From Acidobacteriota bacterium (GTDB taxonomy: Bacteria > Acidobacteriota > Vicinamibacteria > Vicinamibacterales > UBA2999): a stretch of 64,000 nucleotides of DNA. The notes beneath the pieces were generated by a model that was given only the letters and a program-made list of their open reading frames with translations, searched no databases and was not told the DNA's origin. The stretch is taken from assembly GCA_030650395.1 (NCBI GenBank), contig JAUSDY010000108.1, forward strand, positions 1 to 64,000. Reading direction: 5' to 3'. The position numbers and the translations under genes are program-made. Numbering within the stretch: position 1 is the stretch's first letter; each line of letters begins with the position of its first letter. Of the stretch, positions 44,136 to 52,840 are shown piece after piece.

Positions 44136-45220
44136 CTGGCTCCGCTGGCCGCCGGTTGACTGCCGCCCGCGATCGAGACAACCACGCCCGACAGTTCATA
44201 GCGCGAGGTTCGAAACATGAACTGACTGCCGAGGCGCAACGGGACCGCGGTATACGACCACCCCGCTGTGCCGCGTTGCGACCGAACCTGGAACGTCACC
44301 ACCTGCTCGGCCACCTCGTCGGACTGGCGCTTCACTGGCGCGAGGCTGGCCACGCGTGCGCCGGCGGCGAACTCGTTCTCCGTGATCGCCACGTCGACGT
44401 CGCCGCGTCGCACTTCGGCGAGCACGACGGGCGAGGTGATGAATCGAACGGCGACAGTCAGATTCTCGAAATTCTGATCGCCGCTGACCTGATCGACCTG
44501 GAACGCCACGACCCCCGACTCCGTCTTGATTCCACCAACGAAGGTTGGGCGCAAGGGGAAACCGGCCGCGGCAAAGCACTCCGGGTAGCCACCCGGTGCG
44601 AGGACATCGCAACTCATTCGCAGCCTGACGGGCATCTGTAACAGGTTCGCCGCCGGCACTTCAATGATGGGCCCATTGGCGTAGACCTTCGGGACAGCCG
44701 GTGCGGCACGACCGGCGCCAAGCACCTCGACGTCGTCTGGCAGCGTCATGCCCGCTCGAACTTGCGACGCCTGTCCCGGCTTGAGACTAATCAGCTTCCC
44801 CACCACGATCACACGCGTGGTTGGAAGCGGCTTTGGCGGCGCCAGAATGGTGAGCGCCTTCAGCAGCCGCGCCCGCTCCTGCTTCTGGTCGTACAAGACG
44901 ACGTCGTACACGCCGGGAGTCATGGGGTTCAACTCGACCTCGGCGTGGGTAGAATCCGCAAATAGAAAGTTGAGCCCTTGAACCGTGTCAAACGACACGC
45001 GCAGAAACGGCCGGAGATTGGCGCCTCGAATCGTCACCCGCAGGTTAGGACCCTCTGTCAGCGTTGAGGGCTCGATGCCTGTCAACACCGCAGGCGGAAC
45101 CCTGAACAACATGTAGGCCCCGTAGCCCAGCGGCAGGAGTCCCACGAGCAGCAGGCCCAGCACCGCGTCCACGAGATTGACCCTCCCCCAGAGCCGTCCG
45201 TCAGAATCAACGATCGCCAT
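44132..45220 (-). CDS. Membrane-anchored protein with DUF4330-like ends and an IPT/TIG-like domain
   Basis: This 362-aa protein starts at ATG 45220 (MAIVDSDGRLWGRVNLVDAV), a lead-in that looks like DUF4330, followed by one TM helix (LGLLLVGLLPLGYGAYMLF). The rest is probably periplasmic. Residues about 45-130 (LTGIEPSTLTEGPNLRVTI, PMTPGVYDVVLYD) resemble an IPT/TIG immunoglobulin-like fold. The end, FRTSRYELSGVVVSI, again looks DUF4330-like. A beta-rich periplasmic protein could bind glycan or form part of an export assembly. The function is not known. The long ORF start at 45370 is not needed. Confidence 0.65.
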   Translation of the reverse strand: MAIVDSDGRLWGRVNLVDAVLGLLLVGLLPLGYGAYMLFRVPPAVLTGIEPSTLTEGPNLRVTIRGANLRPFLRVSFDTVQGLNFLFADSTHAEVELNPMTPGVYDVVLYDQKQERARLLKALTILAPPKPLPTTRVIVVGKLISLKPGQASQVRAGMTLPDDVEVLGAGRAAPAVPKVYANGPIIEVPAANLLQMPVRLRMSCDVLAPGGYPECFAAAGFPLRPTFVGGIKTESGVVAFQVDQVSGDQNFENLTVAVRFITSPVVLAEVRRGDVDVAITENEFAAGARVASLAPVKRQSDEVAEQVVTFQVRSQRGTAGWSYTAVPLRLGSQFMFRTSRYELSGVVVSIAGGSQPAASGAR

Positions 45221-46565
45221 GAGTACGTGTCCCTTCAATGACTGCCGACGAACGCTGATGCACGCGTGCCACCACCGCGGCGCCACCGAGTCCCGACAGC
45301 CAGACTGTGTAGGGCAGCGAGAGCCCCCTGTGCCTGATGAGTGTGCCGACGTTTCCGCTGTTGAGCGCAACCACCAGGATCACTCCGCATGCGTGCGCCA
45401 GCAGAATGCAGGTCAGCGTCGGGTCTCTCTTCAAGCCGTGGCGTATTCCAAACGGGACGAGGGCGAGGAGCAGCAGCCACACGAGTTGCTCGGGTAGATA
45501 CGCCCAAAGCGCCCTCGACTGAACGCTCGACGGCAGAGGTTCGATAAAGTAGCTGGTCAGGGCACGCGTGATGAACAGCGCGACCTCCCGATTGGACATG
45601 CCTGGCATCGAATTCCAATCGGTGTAATAGCGCGGATCGAGGATCCGGTAGGAGATCCCTGGCGTCACCACATGGCCCGCGTGATATCGTGCGCCGGCGA
45701 TGGCGACCGATCGAATGCGGCTCTGCACGAACGGCCGAGTCATGGCCATCATCGCGACGAGCGGAATCACGACCGCGGCAGCCAGAAGCAGCCGCGGCCG
45801 CCGAACGGTGATTGCCGCGGCGAGGCCGGCGACCGTGCCGATCGAGACGATCAGCAAACTGCCCTTGCGAATGCTCTCGAGCGCCACGGCAAGCAGAACG
45901 ATGCCCGCAATCGCCAGCACCTTGTGCCGCCATTGTGGCGCGCGCGCGAGCGCCAGGACGCATATCAGCTCAAATACCGCGAGCAGCGCGTAAAACGGCT
46001 CTTTGAGCACGGACACGGACCAGCTGAAGAGGCTGGGAAGAAACAGCAGCACGACGAGGCCGCCCATCGCGGCGGGGCGGCCGAACGACGGCCGCACAAG
46101 GCGGTACAGCAACAACACGGACGTTACATACACGGCCGCATTGAAAACGTGAGCCCCGTACGGCGCGTCGCCGACGAGCGCCTGCAGGTACGCCAGGACG
46201 TACAAGTGGCCCGACATGCCGGTTTCATCGAGCGCGTAGATGAAATCGGCAGCCGAAATCGGCACGCCCAAGCCGATGTTGCGCAGCCAGATCGGACGGC
46301 TCTTGAAAATCTCTTCGTCGCCAAAGAACGTGGCGTACGGCTTCGACGGATCGGCGAACAGAAACAGCCCGGCGATGAGCGCCAGCCTCAAGACAATGGC
46401 GAGCGTGACGAGTGCAACGAACCTCTCGCGCTCGCGGCCGGTCAGGTCGCGGCCGGCCCACCGCGTCACGGCGATGAGCAGCGCCAGGCACAGCACCGTC
46501 AGCGGCGACAGCGTGTACGCGACGCCCAGCATCACGCCGGCCAGCAAAGCCCACCGCATCGTCAC
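45207..46565 (-). CDS. Polytopic inner-membrane protein, possible GT-C or polymerase/ligase role
   Basis: This 452-aa protein starts with GTG 46565; AGGAG at 46574-46578 sits 8 nt upstream and GTGA overlaps the upstream stop (ATG 46559 is an alternative). At least nine hydrophobic segments can be seen. A large soluble loop after helix 2 has PSKPYATFFGDEEIFKSRP, and another has GISYRILDPRYYTDWNSMPGM. Charged loops between helices are typical of GT-C enzymes and of Wzy or ligase proteins, but no diagnostic motif was found. Its stop region overlaps the DUF4330-like start by 14 bp. Confidence 0.7.
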   Translation of the reverse strand: MTMRWALLAGVMLGVAYTLSPLTVLCLALLIAVTRWAGRDLTGRERERFVALVTLAIVLRLALIAGLFLFADPSKPYATFFGDEEIFKSRPIWLRNIGLGVPISAADFIYALDETGMSGHLYVLAYLQALVGDAPYGAHVFNAAVYVTSVLLLYRLVRPSFGRPAAMGGLVVLLFLPSLFSWSVSVLKEPFYALLAVFELICVLALARAPQWRHKVLAIAGIVLLAVALESIRKGSLLIVSIGTVAGLAAAITVRRPRLLLAAAVVIPLVAMMAMTRPFVQSRIRSVAIAGARYHAGHVVTPGISYRILDPRYYTDWNSMPGMSNREVALFITRALTSYFIEPLPSSVQSRALWAYLPEQLVWLLLLALVPFGIRHGLKRDPTLTCILLAHACGVILVVALNSGNVGTLIRHRGLSLPYTVWLSGLGGAAVVARVHQRSSAVIEGTRTHGDR

Positions 46566-47677
46566 GCCGTCAGCTCCTGGAACAGCCGGTCGTAGCGCGC
46601 GGCCACCTGCGGTAACGCGTACTGCCGGACGCTCTCGCGCGCGTGGTTGACGAGACGGTCGCGCAGCGGTCGATCCGCGATCAGGCTGGCGATTGCGCCC
46701 GCCACGGCCCGCGGTTCGTGATCGACCAGCAGGCCGTTGGCGCCGTGCTCGATGATCTCGGCGGTGCCGGGCGACCGCGTCGCCACGACCGGCGTGCCGC
46801 ACGCCATGGCTTCGATCAAGACGTTGCCGAACCCCTCGTAGGTCGAGGTGAGCACGAAGACGTCCGCTCGCGTGATGAATCGCCAGGGGTTCTGCTGGAA
46901 CCCGAGGAACTTCACCAGCCGTCCGAGCCCGCGTTCCGCTACGTGTTTCTCGAGGGCCAGCCGCTCGACGCCGTCGCCGAGGATCCACGCATGGACCGGC
47001 GTCTCCGTTGAGAGCTCGGCAATCGCATCCAGTAACAGCGGGTAGTTCTTGACGCCGGCGAGCCGTCCGGCTGCCGCAACGAGTGGATGTTCCTCGGCGA
47101 GGTCGCCGTGTTCAAGTGGCTTGCCGGCCGCGGCCACGATCGCGTCGAGGTCGACGGGATTGTGCAGCACGCGAATCCTCGACCGCGGCACCTGGTAATT
47201 GGCGACGAGATCCTCCGCCACTCCTTCCGACGTGACCACGACGGCATCGGCGCGGGCGTAGAAGAGACGTGTGAGCGTGGCGAACACGCGTCGCCGCCAC
47301 GTCTGCCGCCACGCGAAGTCGGGATCATCGAGAAACCCCGTGGTCGGCGTGCCCTGGTTGAAGACCACGCGCGACGGCACCCCGGCGAGGCGAACGGCGA
47401 TCGCGGTGATGAAGTAGCTGAGGAACGGCATCACGATGTCGGGACGAGCCGAGCGGAGAAATGATGCCAGCTCCCACAGCCGGCCGGCCCACGACCGCCG
47501 CTCGGCGATCACCACGCGGATGCCGGGAGCGATGCGATCGAAATAGACGCCGTCCGCGCCGCTGAACAAATACAGCATGCGCTCGTGGCGGGTCCCGTCG
47601 AGCGCGCTCAAGACGGTCACGGCCACGCGCTCGGCGCCGCCACCGGCGAGTGACGGGATGATGAAACAGATCTTCAC
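46562..47677 (-). CDS. GT4 family glycosyltransferase
   Basis: This 371-aa protein is a textbook GT4: KICFIIPSLAGGGAERVAV at the start, RVVFNQGTPTTGF, RVLHNPVDLDAIVA, VAAAGRLAGVKNYPLLLDAI, and TSTYEGFGNVLIEAMACGTPVVAT with the E-x7-E catalytic pair. The retaining mechanism is known for this family. It sits in a run of sugar genes and is coupled at both ends by 4-bp overlaps. Donor and acceptor are unknown. Confidence 0.92.
   Translation of the reverse strand: MKICFIIPSLAGGGAERVAVTVLSALDGTRHERMLYLFSGADGVYFDRIAPGIRVVIAERRSWAGRLWELASFLRSARPDIVMPFLSYFITAIAVRLAGVPSRVVFNQGTPTTGFLDDPDFAWRQTWRRRVFATLTRLFYARADAVVVTSEGVAEDLVANYQVPRSRIRVLHNPVDLDAIVAAAGKPLEHGDLAEEHPLVAAAGRLAGVKNYPLLLDAIAELSTETPVHAWILGDGVERLALEKHVAERGLGRLVKFLGFQQNPWRFITRADVFVLTSTYEGFGNVLIEAMACGTPVVATRSPGTAEIIEHGANGLLVDHEPRAVAGAIASLIADRPLRDRLVNHARESVRQYALPQVAARYDRLFQELTA
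46574..46578 (-). promoter_or_regulatory. Shine-Dalgarno AGGAG for the GTG start at 46565
   Basis: AGGAG lies 8 nt upstream of GTG 46565, inside the 3' end of the upstream glycosyltransferase gene. It supports this start over the ATG at 46559, for which the spacing would be 14 nt. Confidence 0.55.
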
Positions 47678-48879
47678 GCCACCCTCGGTTGCGCCAGCCG
47701 CACCGGCAGCTCCGCCGACACGGTGGCCATCATCTCGGCCGCTTGCCGCTCGAGCGTGTGCGCCCGCGCCGTGGCGTAGCCGCCCTGGATCACCGTGCGG
47801 CGCAGATCCGGCTGCGTCATCAGTTGCCTGACCGCGCCCGCGACGGCCGACGCCGACGCCTCGTCGATCAGGAGACCGTTCTGCCCGTGGGTCACGAGGC
47901 TGCCAATCCCGGAAACGTTGGTGGTGACGACCGGCATCCCGTTGGCCATCGCTTCCATCAGCACGCGTGGAATGCCTTCACCGGGCCTCGTCGGCAGCAC
48001 GAACACGTCGTAATCGCGATAGAGCGTCATCAACCGATCCAGGGCGACGGGGCCGATGAGGTTGACGCGGTCTGCCACTCCAAGCCTCGTGGCCTCCGCC
48101 CGAATTGCATCGCGCTCGTCATCGCCGATCAATCCGATCGTGGGCCCGATCAGATCGAGAGTGACGTCGTGCCCGCTCTTCACCAGCTCGGCGACCGCGG
48201 CCGGCAGAACACGAAGACCCTTGCGTGGATCGATCCGGCTCACCGTCAACAGTCGGATTCTCCCAGGACCGCAGGTATCGGTTCGGGATGCGATGTCCGC
48301 GAGGCTGAGCGTCGTGGTCTTGGTCTCGACCACGCGCGCGCCCTGGGCCTCGTGCTTGCGGCGCAGCGAGGCGCCGTTGACGAAGGTCAGCGCGCGAGCG
48401 GTCATGTGGCGCAGCGCCCACTCTTCAAAACGCACGTAAATGCCGAACAGCGCTTTCTTCGCGCCTTGATACTGCAAGTGCGGCAGTAGCGCCTGGTAAT
48501 CGCCGACCACCAGCAGGAACACGGGCTTGCGGCGGGCCCGGGCGATGCGAAACGCGAAGATCGCCGCCGGCGTCGGGATCCGCAGATGGATGACGTCGCA
48601 CTGTTTCACCCACGCCTTGAGCCGGCCGTGGATCCGCGGCAGCATCGGATAGAACTGCCGCGGTCCGGGAAAATACGGCAGCGGCGACAGCCGCACGTTC
48701 GAGGCGCGCACGCGCGAGCCGGACGCTTGCGGCGCGTCGAAGACCGGGACCGACAACAGGATCTCGTCGAAGTACGGCGCCAGCGAATCCACGTAGCGCG
48801 CGAACGACCCTTCCGCTTCCCACAGGCTGCCGTCGGCATCGCGCCAGAACGGCATGTGATACAGGATGCCCAGCGTCAT
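47674..48879 (-). CDS. GT4 family glycosyltransferase
   Basis: In this 401-aa GT-B enzyme the N-terminal part has LGILYHMPFWRDADGSLWE and CDVIHLRIPTPAAIFAFRI, then RLLTVSRIDPRKGLRVLPAA, IGDDERDAIRAEATRLG, and VLPTRPGEGIPRVLMEAMANGMPVVTT (E-x7-E pair). The start is ATG 48879, sharing ATGA with the 2-epimerase stop. Its end overlaps the next GT4 gene start by 4 bp. It likely adds one sugar to the lipid-linked glycan. Confidence 0.9.
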   Translation of the reverse strand: MTLGILYHMPFWRDADGSLWEAEGSFARYVDSLAPYFDEILLSVPVFDAPQASGSRVRASNVRLSPLPYFPGPRQFYPMLPRIHGRLKAWVKQCDVIHLRIPTPAAIFAFRIARARRKPVFLLVVGDYQALLPHLQYQGAKKALFGIYVRFEEWALRHMTARALTFVNGASLRRKHEAQGARVVETKTTTLSLADIASRTDTCGPGRIRLLTVSRIDPRKGLRVLPAAVAELVKSGHDVTLDLIGPTIGLIGDDERDAIRAEATRLGVADRVNLIGPVALDRLMTLYRDYDVFVLPTRPGEGIPRVLMEAMANGMPVVTTNVSGIGSLVTHGQNGLLIDEASASAVAGAVRQLMTQPDLRRTVIQGGYATARAHTLERQAAEMMATVSAELPVRLAQPRVA

Positions 48880-49979
48880 CGTTCAGCAGGGCCGTTCAAG
48901 TGGCGGCGCAGGCTCGCCGTGACGCGCCCCGCGGTTTGTCCGTCCCAGAGCGGGATCGCCCGCCTGGCCGGCGGGTGGCGAAGAACATCGTGCACGCCGG
49001 CGACGATCGCATCACGCGACACCAGGCGATTGGTGCCGAGCGTGACGGTGATCGGCCGCTCCGTCGATTCACGAACCGTGAGGCACGGGATGCCCAGATA
49101 TGACGTCTCTTCCTGCACGCCGCCGGAATCGGTCACGACTCCGGCGCTCGCTTTCACCAGGCTCATGAAGCCGACGTATGCCAGCGGCGGCAACACGACG
49201 ATGCCGGCGGCCGGCAACAGGCCGGCGAGCTGGTGCTGCTCGAGGCGCGCGCGCGTGCGCGGATGGATCGGAAAGACCACGGCGACGTGGCGCCGCAGCT
49301 CGACGAGCTGGTTCACGATGGTCTCGAGTGCCGGCTTGTCGTCGACGTTGACCGGCCGATGAATCGTCGCGACCACGAACGGCTTGCCCGCGACGCCGGC
49401 GGTGGCCGGCGTGTTCGCGCGATCGATCGCCTGCTCCATCATGCAATAGGCGTCGATCATGACGTTGCCGACGCGATCGATGCGCGATGCCGGCACGCCC
49501 TCGTTCAGGAGGTTGGCGTCGCCGTCTTCAGACGGGGTCCACAGCAGATCGGCCATGCTGTCCACGGCGATGCGATTGATCTCTTCCGGCATGGTGCGGT
49601 CGCGGCTCCTGAGCCCGGCCTCGAGATGGGCCACGAACAGGTTCAGTTTCCGTGCCGCCAGACAGGCCGCGAGTGTTGAGTTGACGTCGCCCGAGACGAT
49701 CACCGCGTCGGGACGGTCACGCAGACAGCATTGCTCGTAGGCGGTGAGCACGGCCGCGGTCTGCGTCGCGTGAGTGTCGCCGGAGGCATGGAGGTGGATG
49801 TGCGGATCGGGCAACCCCAGGTCGCGGAGGAACACGTCAGACATTTCCGGGCTGAAGTGCTGGCCGGTGTGCACCAGGATCGGCTCGGCCCACTCGCTGG
49901 CCGCCAGCGCATGGTAGACAGGCCCGACCTTCATGAAGTTGGGACGGGCGCCCGCCACGAGGTGAATCCGCTGCTTCAT
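48876..49979 (-). CDS. wecB: UDP-N-acetylglucosamine 2-epimerase (non-hydrolysing), WecB/WbpI-like
   Basis: This 367-aa protein starts at ATG 49979 (MKQRIHLVAGARPNFMKVGP). The family motifs are present: GARPNFMK, VHTGQHFSPEMSDVFL, DAVIVSGDVNSTLA, VAHLEAGLRSRDRTMPEEINR and VTDSGGVQEETSYLGIPCLT. The active-site loop reads TIHRPVNVDD, closer to the HRPxNVD variant than to the HRxEN of classic WecB; the variant also occurs in enzymes acting on diacetamido-uronic acids. It makes a ManNAc-configured UDP-sugar. With the WbpB- and WbpD-like genes it suggests ManNAc- or ManNAc3NAcA-type residues. Confidence 0.92.
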   Translation of the reverse strand: MKQRIHLVAGARPNFMKVGPVYHALAASEWAEPILVHTGQHFSPEMSDVFLRDLGLPDPHIHLHASGDTHATQTAAVLTAYEQCCLRDRPDAVIVSGDVNSTLAACLAARKLNLFVAHLEAGLRSRDRTMPEEINRIAVDSMADLLWTPSEDGDANLLNEGVPASRIDRVGNVMIDAYCMMEQAIDRANTPATAGVAGKPFVVATIHRPVNVDDKPALETIVNQLVELRRHVAVVFPIHPRTRARLEQHQLAGLLPAAGIVVLPPLAYVGFMSLVKASAGVVTDSGGVQEETSYLGIPCLTVRESTERPITVTLGTNRLVSRDAIVAGVHDVLRHPPARRAIPLWDGQTAGRVTASLRRHLNGPAER

Positions 49980-51169
49980 GACCCGGCCTGCCGAGCGATC
50001 CCCTTCGCGGCCAGCAGGCCGCTGTAGAGATCCGTGATCGACGTGATGTAGCGATCGACACCAAAGCGAGGGCGCACGAACGCGCGCGCTGCCTCGCCGA
50101 GCTGCGCCCGCAAGGCGTGGTCGCCAACCATCCGCGCGAGGCCGGCGCCGAGCTGATCCTTGTCTCCGGGCGGCACCAGCAACCCGGTCACGTCGTGCTC
50201 GATCACTTCCGGAATGCCGGCGACCCGCGTGGCGATCGCGGGAAGGCCGGCGCCCATTGCCAGCACGAGCGATAGCGGCAAGCCTTCCCACAGCGACGGC
50301 ATCACGAACAGATCGATGGCCGCGAGCACGTTGCCGAGATCACGTCTCGCCCCCGCGAAGTGCACGCGTGGCTCGAGGCCAAGCGCGGCCACTCGACGCT
50401 GCAGCTCGCCGCGCAGCTCGCCGTCGCCGACCACCAGCAGGTGGAGCGCCGCCAGGTCGGCGCGCTGGGCCATGGCCTCGAACAGGACGCGATGGGCCTT
50501 CTGTTCGGTCAGCCGCGCGATGATGCCGGCCAGCGGCGCGCCCGCCGGAATATTGAAGGCCGCGCGCATGTGATCGCGGCTCATGGTGGTCTCGAGCCGC
50601 GACCAGTCGACCGCGTTGTGGATCACGCGAACCTTCGCCGGATCGGCGTCGACCTGCTTCACGTAGAAGTCGCGCACCGATTCGGCGGAGGCCACCACGG
50701 CATCGGTGCCGCGCATCAGCCAGCGCTCGGCGAGGCGATGCGCGAGTTGTTTCCGCTCGTAAATATTCACTTCGGTCCCGATCACGATCGGCACGCTCGC
50801 CATCATCGCCGCGAATCGTCCGTACAAGCTGCCCGTGAGCAGGAAGGTGTGGACGATGTGCGGCTGTAAGTCATGAAGGACGTCACGTAACCGCAGCACG
50901 TCGACCGGGCGCCGCAGGCCTGGCGTCAGGCCCAGCTCTCGAAACGCGACACCCGTGCGCCGGATCTCTTCACCGATCAGGCCGGCGTCGTGAATGCAAA
51001 CCACGATCGGCTCGAAGCGGGCCGGCAAGTGCCGCACCAGGTTCAGCACCATCTCTTCCGCTCCGCCAACGGCGAAGGTGTGAGAGAGGTAGACGACACG
51101 CGCCCGCGCCCCGGAGGAGGAGGAGGCGGCGGCGTCAGTCTCGATGTGCGGATCGGCTGACAGAAGCAC
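49976..51169 (-). CDS. GT4 family glycosyltransferase
   Basis: This 397-aa protein starts with GTG 51169 (VLLSADPHIETDAAASS), overlapping the upstream epimerase by 35 bp; no later start in this frame looks better. A low-complexity serine/alanine stretch precedes VVYLSHTFAVGGAEEMVLN, then PHIVHTFLLTGSLYGRFAA, VRVIHNAVDWSRLETT, LAGIIARLTEQKAHRVLFEA and VMPSLWEGLPLSLVLAMGAGLPAIAT. The second acidic residue of the usual E-x7-E is replaced here (LSLVLAMG), which is unusual. Donor and acceptor are unknown. Confidence 0.86.
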   Translation of the reverse strand: MLLSADPHIETDAAASSSSGARARVVYLSHTFAVGGAEEMVLNLVRHLPARFEPIVVCIHDAGLIGEEIRRTGVAFRELGLTPGLRRPVDVLRLRDVLHDLQPHIVHTFLLTGSLYGRFAAMMASVPIVIGTEVNIYERKQLAHRLAERWLMRGTDAVVASAESVRDFYVKQVDADPAKVRVIHNAVDWSRLETTMSRDHMRAAFNIPAGAPLAGIIARLTEQKAHRVLFEAMAQRADLAALHLLVVGDGELRGELQRRVAALGLEPRVHFAGARRDLGNVLAAIDLFVMPSLWEGLPLSLVLAMGAGLPAIATRVAGIPEVIEHDVTGLLVPPGDKDQLGAGLARMVGDHALRAQLGEAARAFVRPRFGVDRYITSITDLYSGLLAAKGIARQAGS

Positions 51170-52160
51170 GGTACAGCGCCACGGTCCGTTCGAGGCCCTG
51201 GCGCAAGCCGATCGTCGGCGACCAGCCCAGCTCGTGGCGAATGCGGGAAATGTCGGCAACGAAGTCGCCGGTTTCGATCTGGGCCGCCAGCGCCGGCCAC
51301 TCGACGTGCTCGACACGACCGGCGCCGCTGATATCGACCACCATCTGTGCGACCTCGGCGAGGCTGAGGCCCGTGCCGCTGCCGACGTTGTACGACCGGC
51401 CATCCGCCTTCGGCGATTCCGCCAGCGCCATCAACGCCGACACCACGTCATCCACATGGATGTAGTCGCGCAGTTGCGCGCCGTCGCCGTAGACGGTCAA
51501 CGGCTGATCGGCGAGCGCGAGATAGATCAGGCGATTGATCACGCCGTAGGCCGTGCGGCCCGCCGGCTGTCCGGGGCCGTACGGGTTGGTCACGCGCGCC
51601 ACGGAGAATCGCAATCCGAAGAGGCGGCGGTACAACCGCAAGTACTGCTCGACGGTTCGCTTGTGGATGCCGTGCAGGCTCAGCGGTTCTTTCGGCGCGT
51701 CTTCCGGAACAGGCACGCTTTCGGCGCGGCCGTACTGCAATCGAGACCCCGCGACCACGACCTTGGCCTGGGAATTGACGTCGCGCAACGACTCGAGCAG
51801 CACCAGCGTGCCGCGGAGGTTGACGTCGAGGTCGGCCCACGGATCTTCCATGCTGCGAACCGCGCCGGACTGCCCTGACAGGTTGAAGATGTAATCCTGG
51901 CCGGCGACGAGGCCGGCCATCAGGCCCCGCTCGCGCAAGTCGCCTTCGATCACCTTGACGCCATGACCCTCGAACTCCGCGGCTTGCCCGGCGTGGCGCT
52001 CACGCGACGGTGTCAGCACGGTCAAACGCGCGCTTTGCGTGATCAGCCGCGAGGTCAGGTTGACGCCAATGAAGCCAAGGCCGCCGATCACGAGCACAGG
52101 CGTGTTCTTCCACCCCAGCGCGGCTGCCGCGCTGGGGGCCCGGCTCTTGAAGGCGCTCAC
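51135..52160 (-). CDS. NAD-dependent sugar epimerase/dehydratase with His in place of the catalytic Tyr
   Basis: This 341-aa extended SDR starts with GTG 52160 (GTGA overlap). It has VLVIGGLGFIGVNL with GxxGxxG, KVVVAGSRLQYGRA with the Ser, VTNPYGPGQPAGRTAYG, and VYGDGAQLRDYIHVDDV, so the family is clear. The YxxxK pair reads SLHGIHKRTVEQ: residue 163 is His (CAC at 51672-51674) where relatives have Tyr (YGIHK). The Lys is kept. A CAC to TAC change is one base. It may be inactive, use another residue, or carry a sequence error. Confidence 0.83.
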   Translation of the reverse strand: MSAFKSRAPSAAAALGWKNTPVLVIGGLGFIGVNLTSRLITQSARLTVLTPSRERHAGQAAEFEGHGVKVIEGDLRERGLMAGLVAGQDYIFNLSGQSGAVRSMEDPWADLDVNLRGTLVLLESLRDVNSQAKVVVAGSRLQYGRAESVPVPEDAPKEPLSLHGIHKRTVEQYLRLYRRLFGLRFSVARVTNPYGPGQPAGRTAYGVINRLIYLALADQPLTVYGDGAQLRDYIHVDDVVSALMALAESPKADGRSYNVGSGTGLSLAEVAQMVVDISGAGRVEHVEWPALAAQIETGDFVADISRIRHELGWSPTIGLRQGLERTVALYRASVSRSAHRD

Positions 52161-52840
52161 TCGCCCGCCTTCCTGGCGACGCACCGGCCGTGCAAGTGGA
52201 CGTCAGATCGGAATCGCTCCAACGACTCGATCGCGAATCCCTTCGAGAGCCGGTCGCGAAGCCAGCGTTCGTCGCCGTACATCCCGCCGGCAACAAAACG
52301 ATCGTGCAGTCCGCCTGATAACGCGGCGGGCAAGAGCGGAAGCGTCCACTCCGCGAGCCGGCGGCCCGCAGTGCGCGGCACCGACGGCGACTCGGGGTGC
52401 ACGGTGGTGAAGGCAAAGCGGCCGCCGGGGCGAAGCCAGCGGCGGACGCGCGCGATCAGGCGATCGTCCAGCCGCACGTGCTCGGCCAGCACGCCGATCG
52501 AATAGACGAGATCGAAGCTGGCCGGCGCGAACTCGTGGCTCACCAGATCACCATGCACCAGCGACAGGCTCGCCGCGTTGACGCGATCGGCATGAATCGG
52601 GTGGCGCGCTTCCACCAGCATCGGCTCCGACGCGTCGAGGCCGACCAGCGTCTTCACGTTGCGAAGTCCCCAGAAGTAGCGGCCGGTGCCGCAACCCAGA
52701 TCGAGCACGTCGATCGGGTGCACGAAGCGATCGCAGACCTGTCCGAGCCAGTCGATCAACTGCTGATTCGACGCGACCTGCTGAAGCTGGTCGTCGCGCT
52801 CTCGGTACTTCCGCGCGTACGGTGCGTCGTAAAGCGCCAT
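52157..52840 (-). CDS. Class I SAM-dependent methyltransferase
   Basis: This 227-aa protein starts at ATG 52840 (MALYDAPYARKYRERDDQL), sharing one base with the TGA of the deacetylase gene; GTG 52843 is possible. The core is IDVLDLGCGTGRYFWGLR, VGLDASEPMLVEAR, YSIGVLAEHVRLDDRL and LRPGGRFAFTTVHPES, where a LAEH box replaces the usual LHH. The tail is short. The neighbours are a deacetylase and an epimerase. The substrate is unknown. Confidence 0.84.
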   Translation of the reverse strand: MALYDAPYARKYRERDDQLQQVASNQQLIDWLGQVCDRFVHPIDVLDLGCGTGRYFWGLRNVKTLVGLDASEPMLVEARHPIHADRVNAASLSLVHGDLVSHEFAPASFDLVYSIGVLAEHVRLDDRLIARVRRWLRPGGRFAFTTVHPESPSVPRTAGRRLAEWTLPLLPAALSGGLHDRFVAGGMYGDERWLRDRLSKGFAIESLERFRSDVHLHGRCVARKAGE

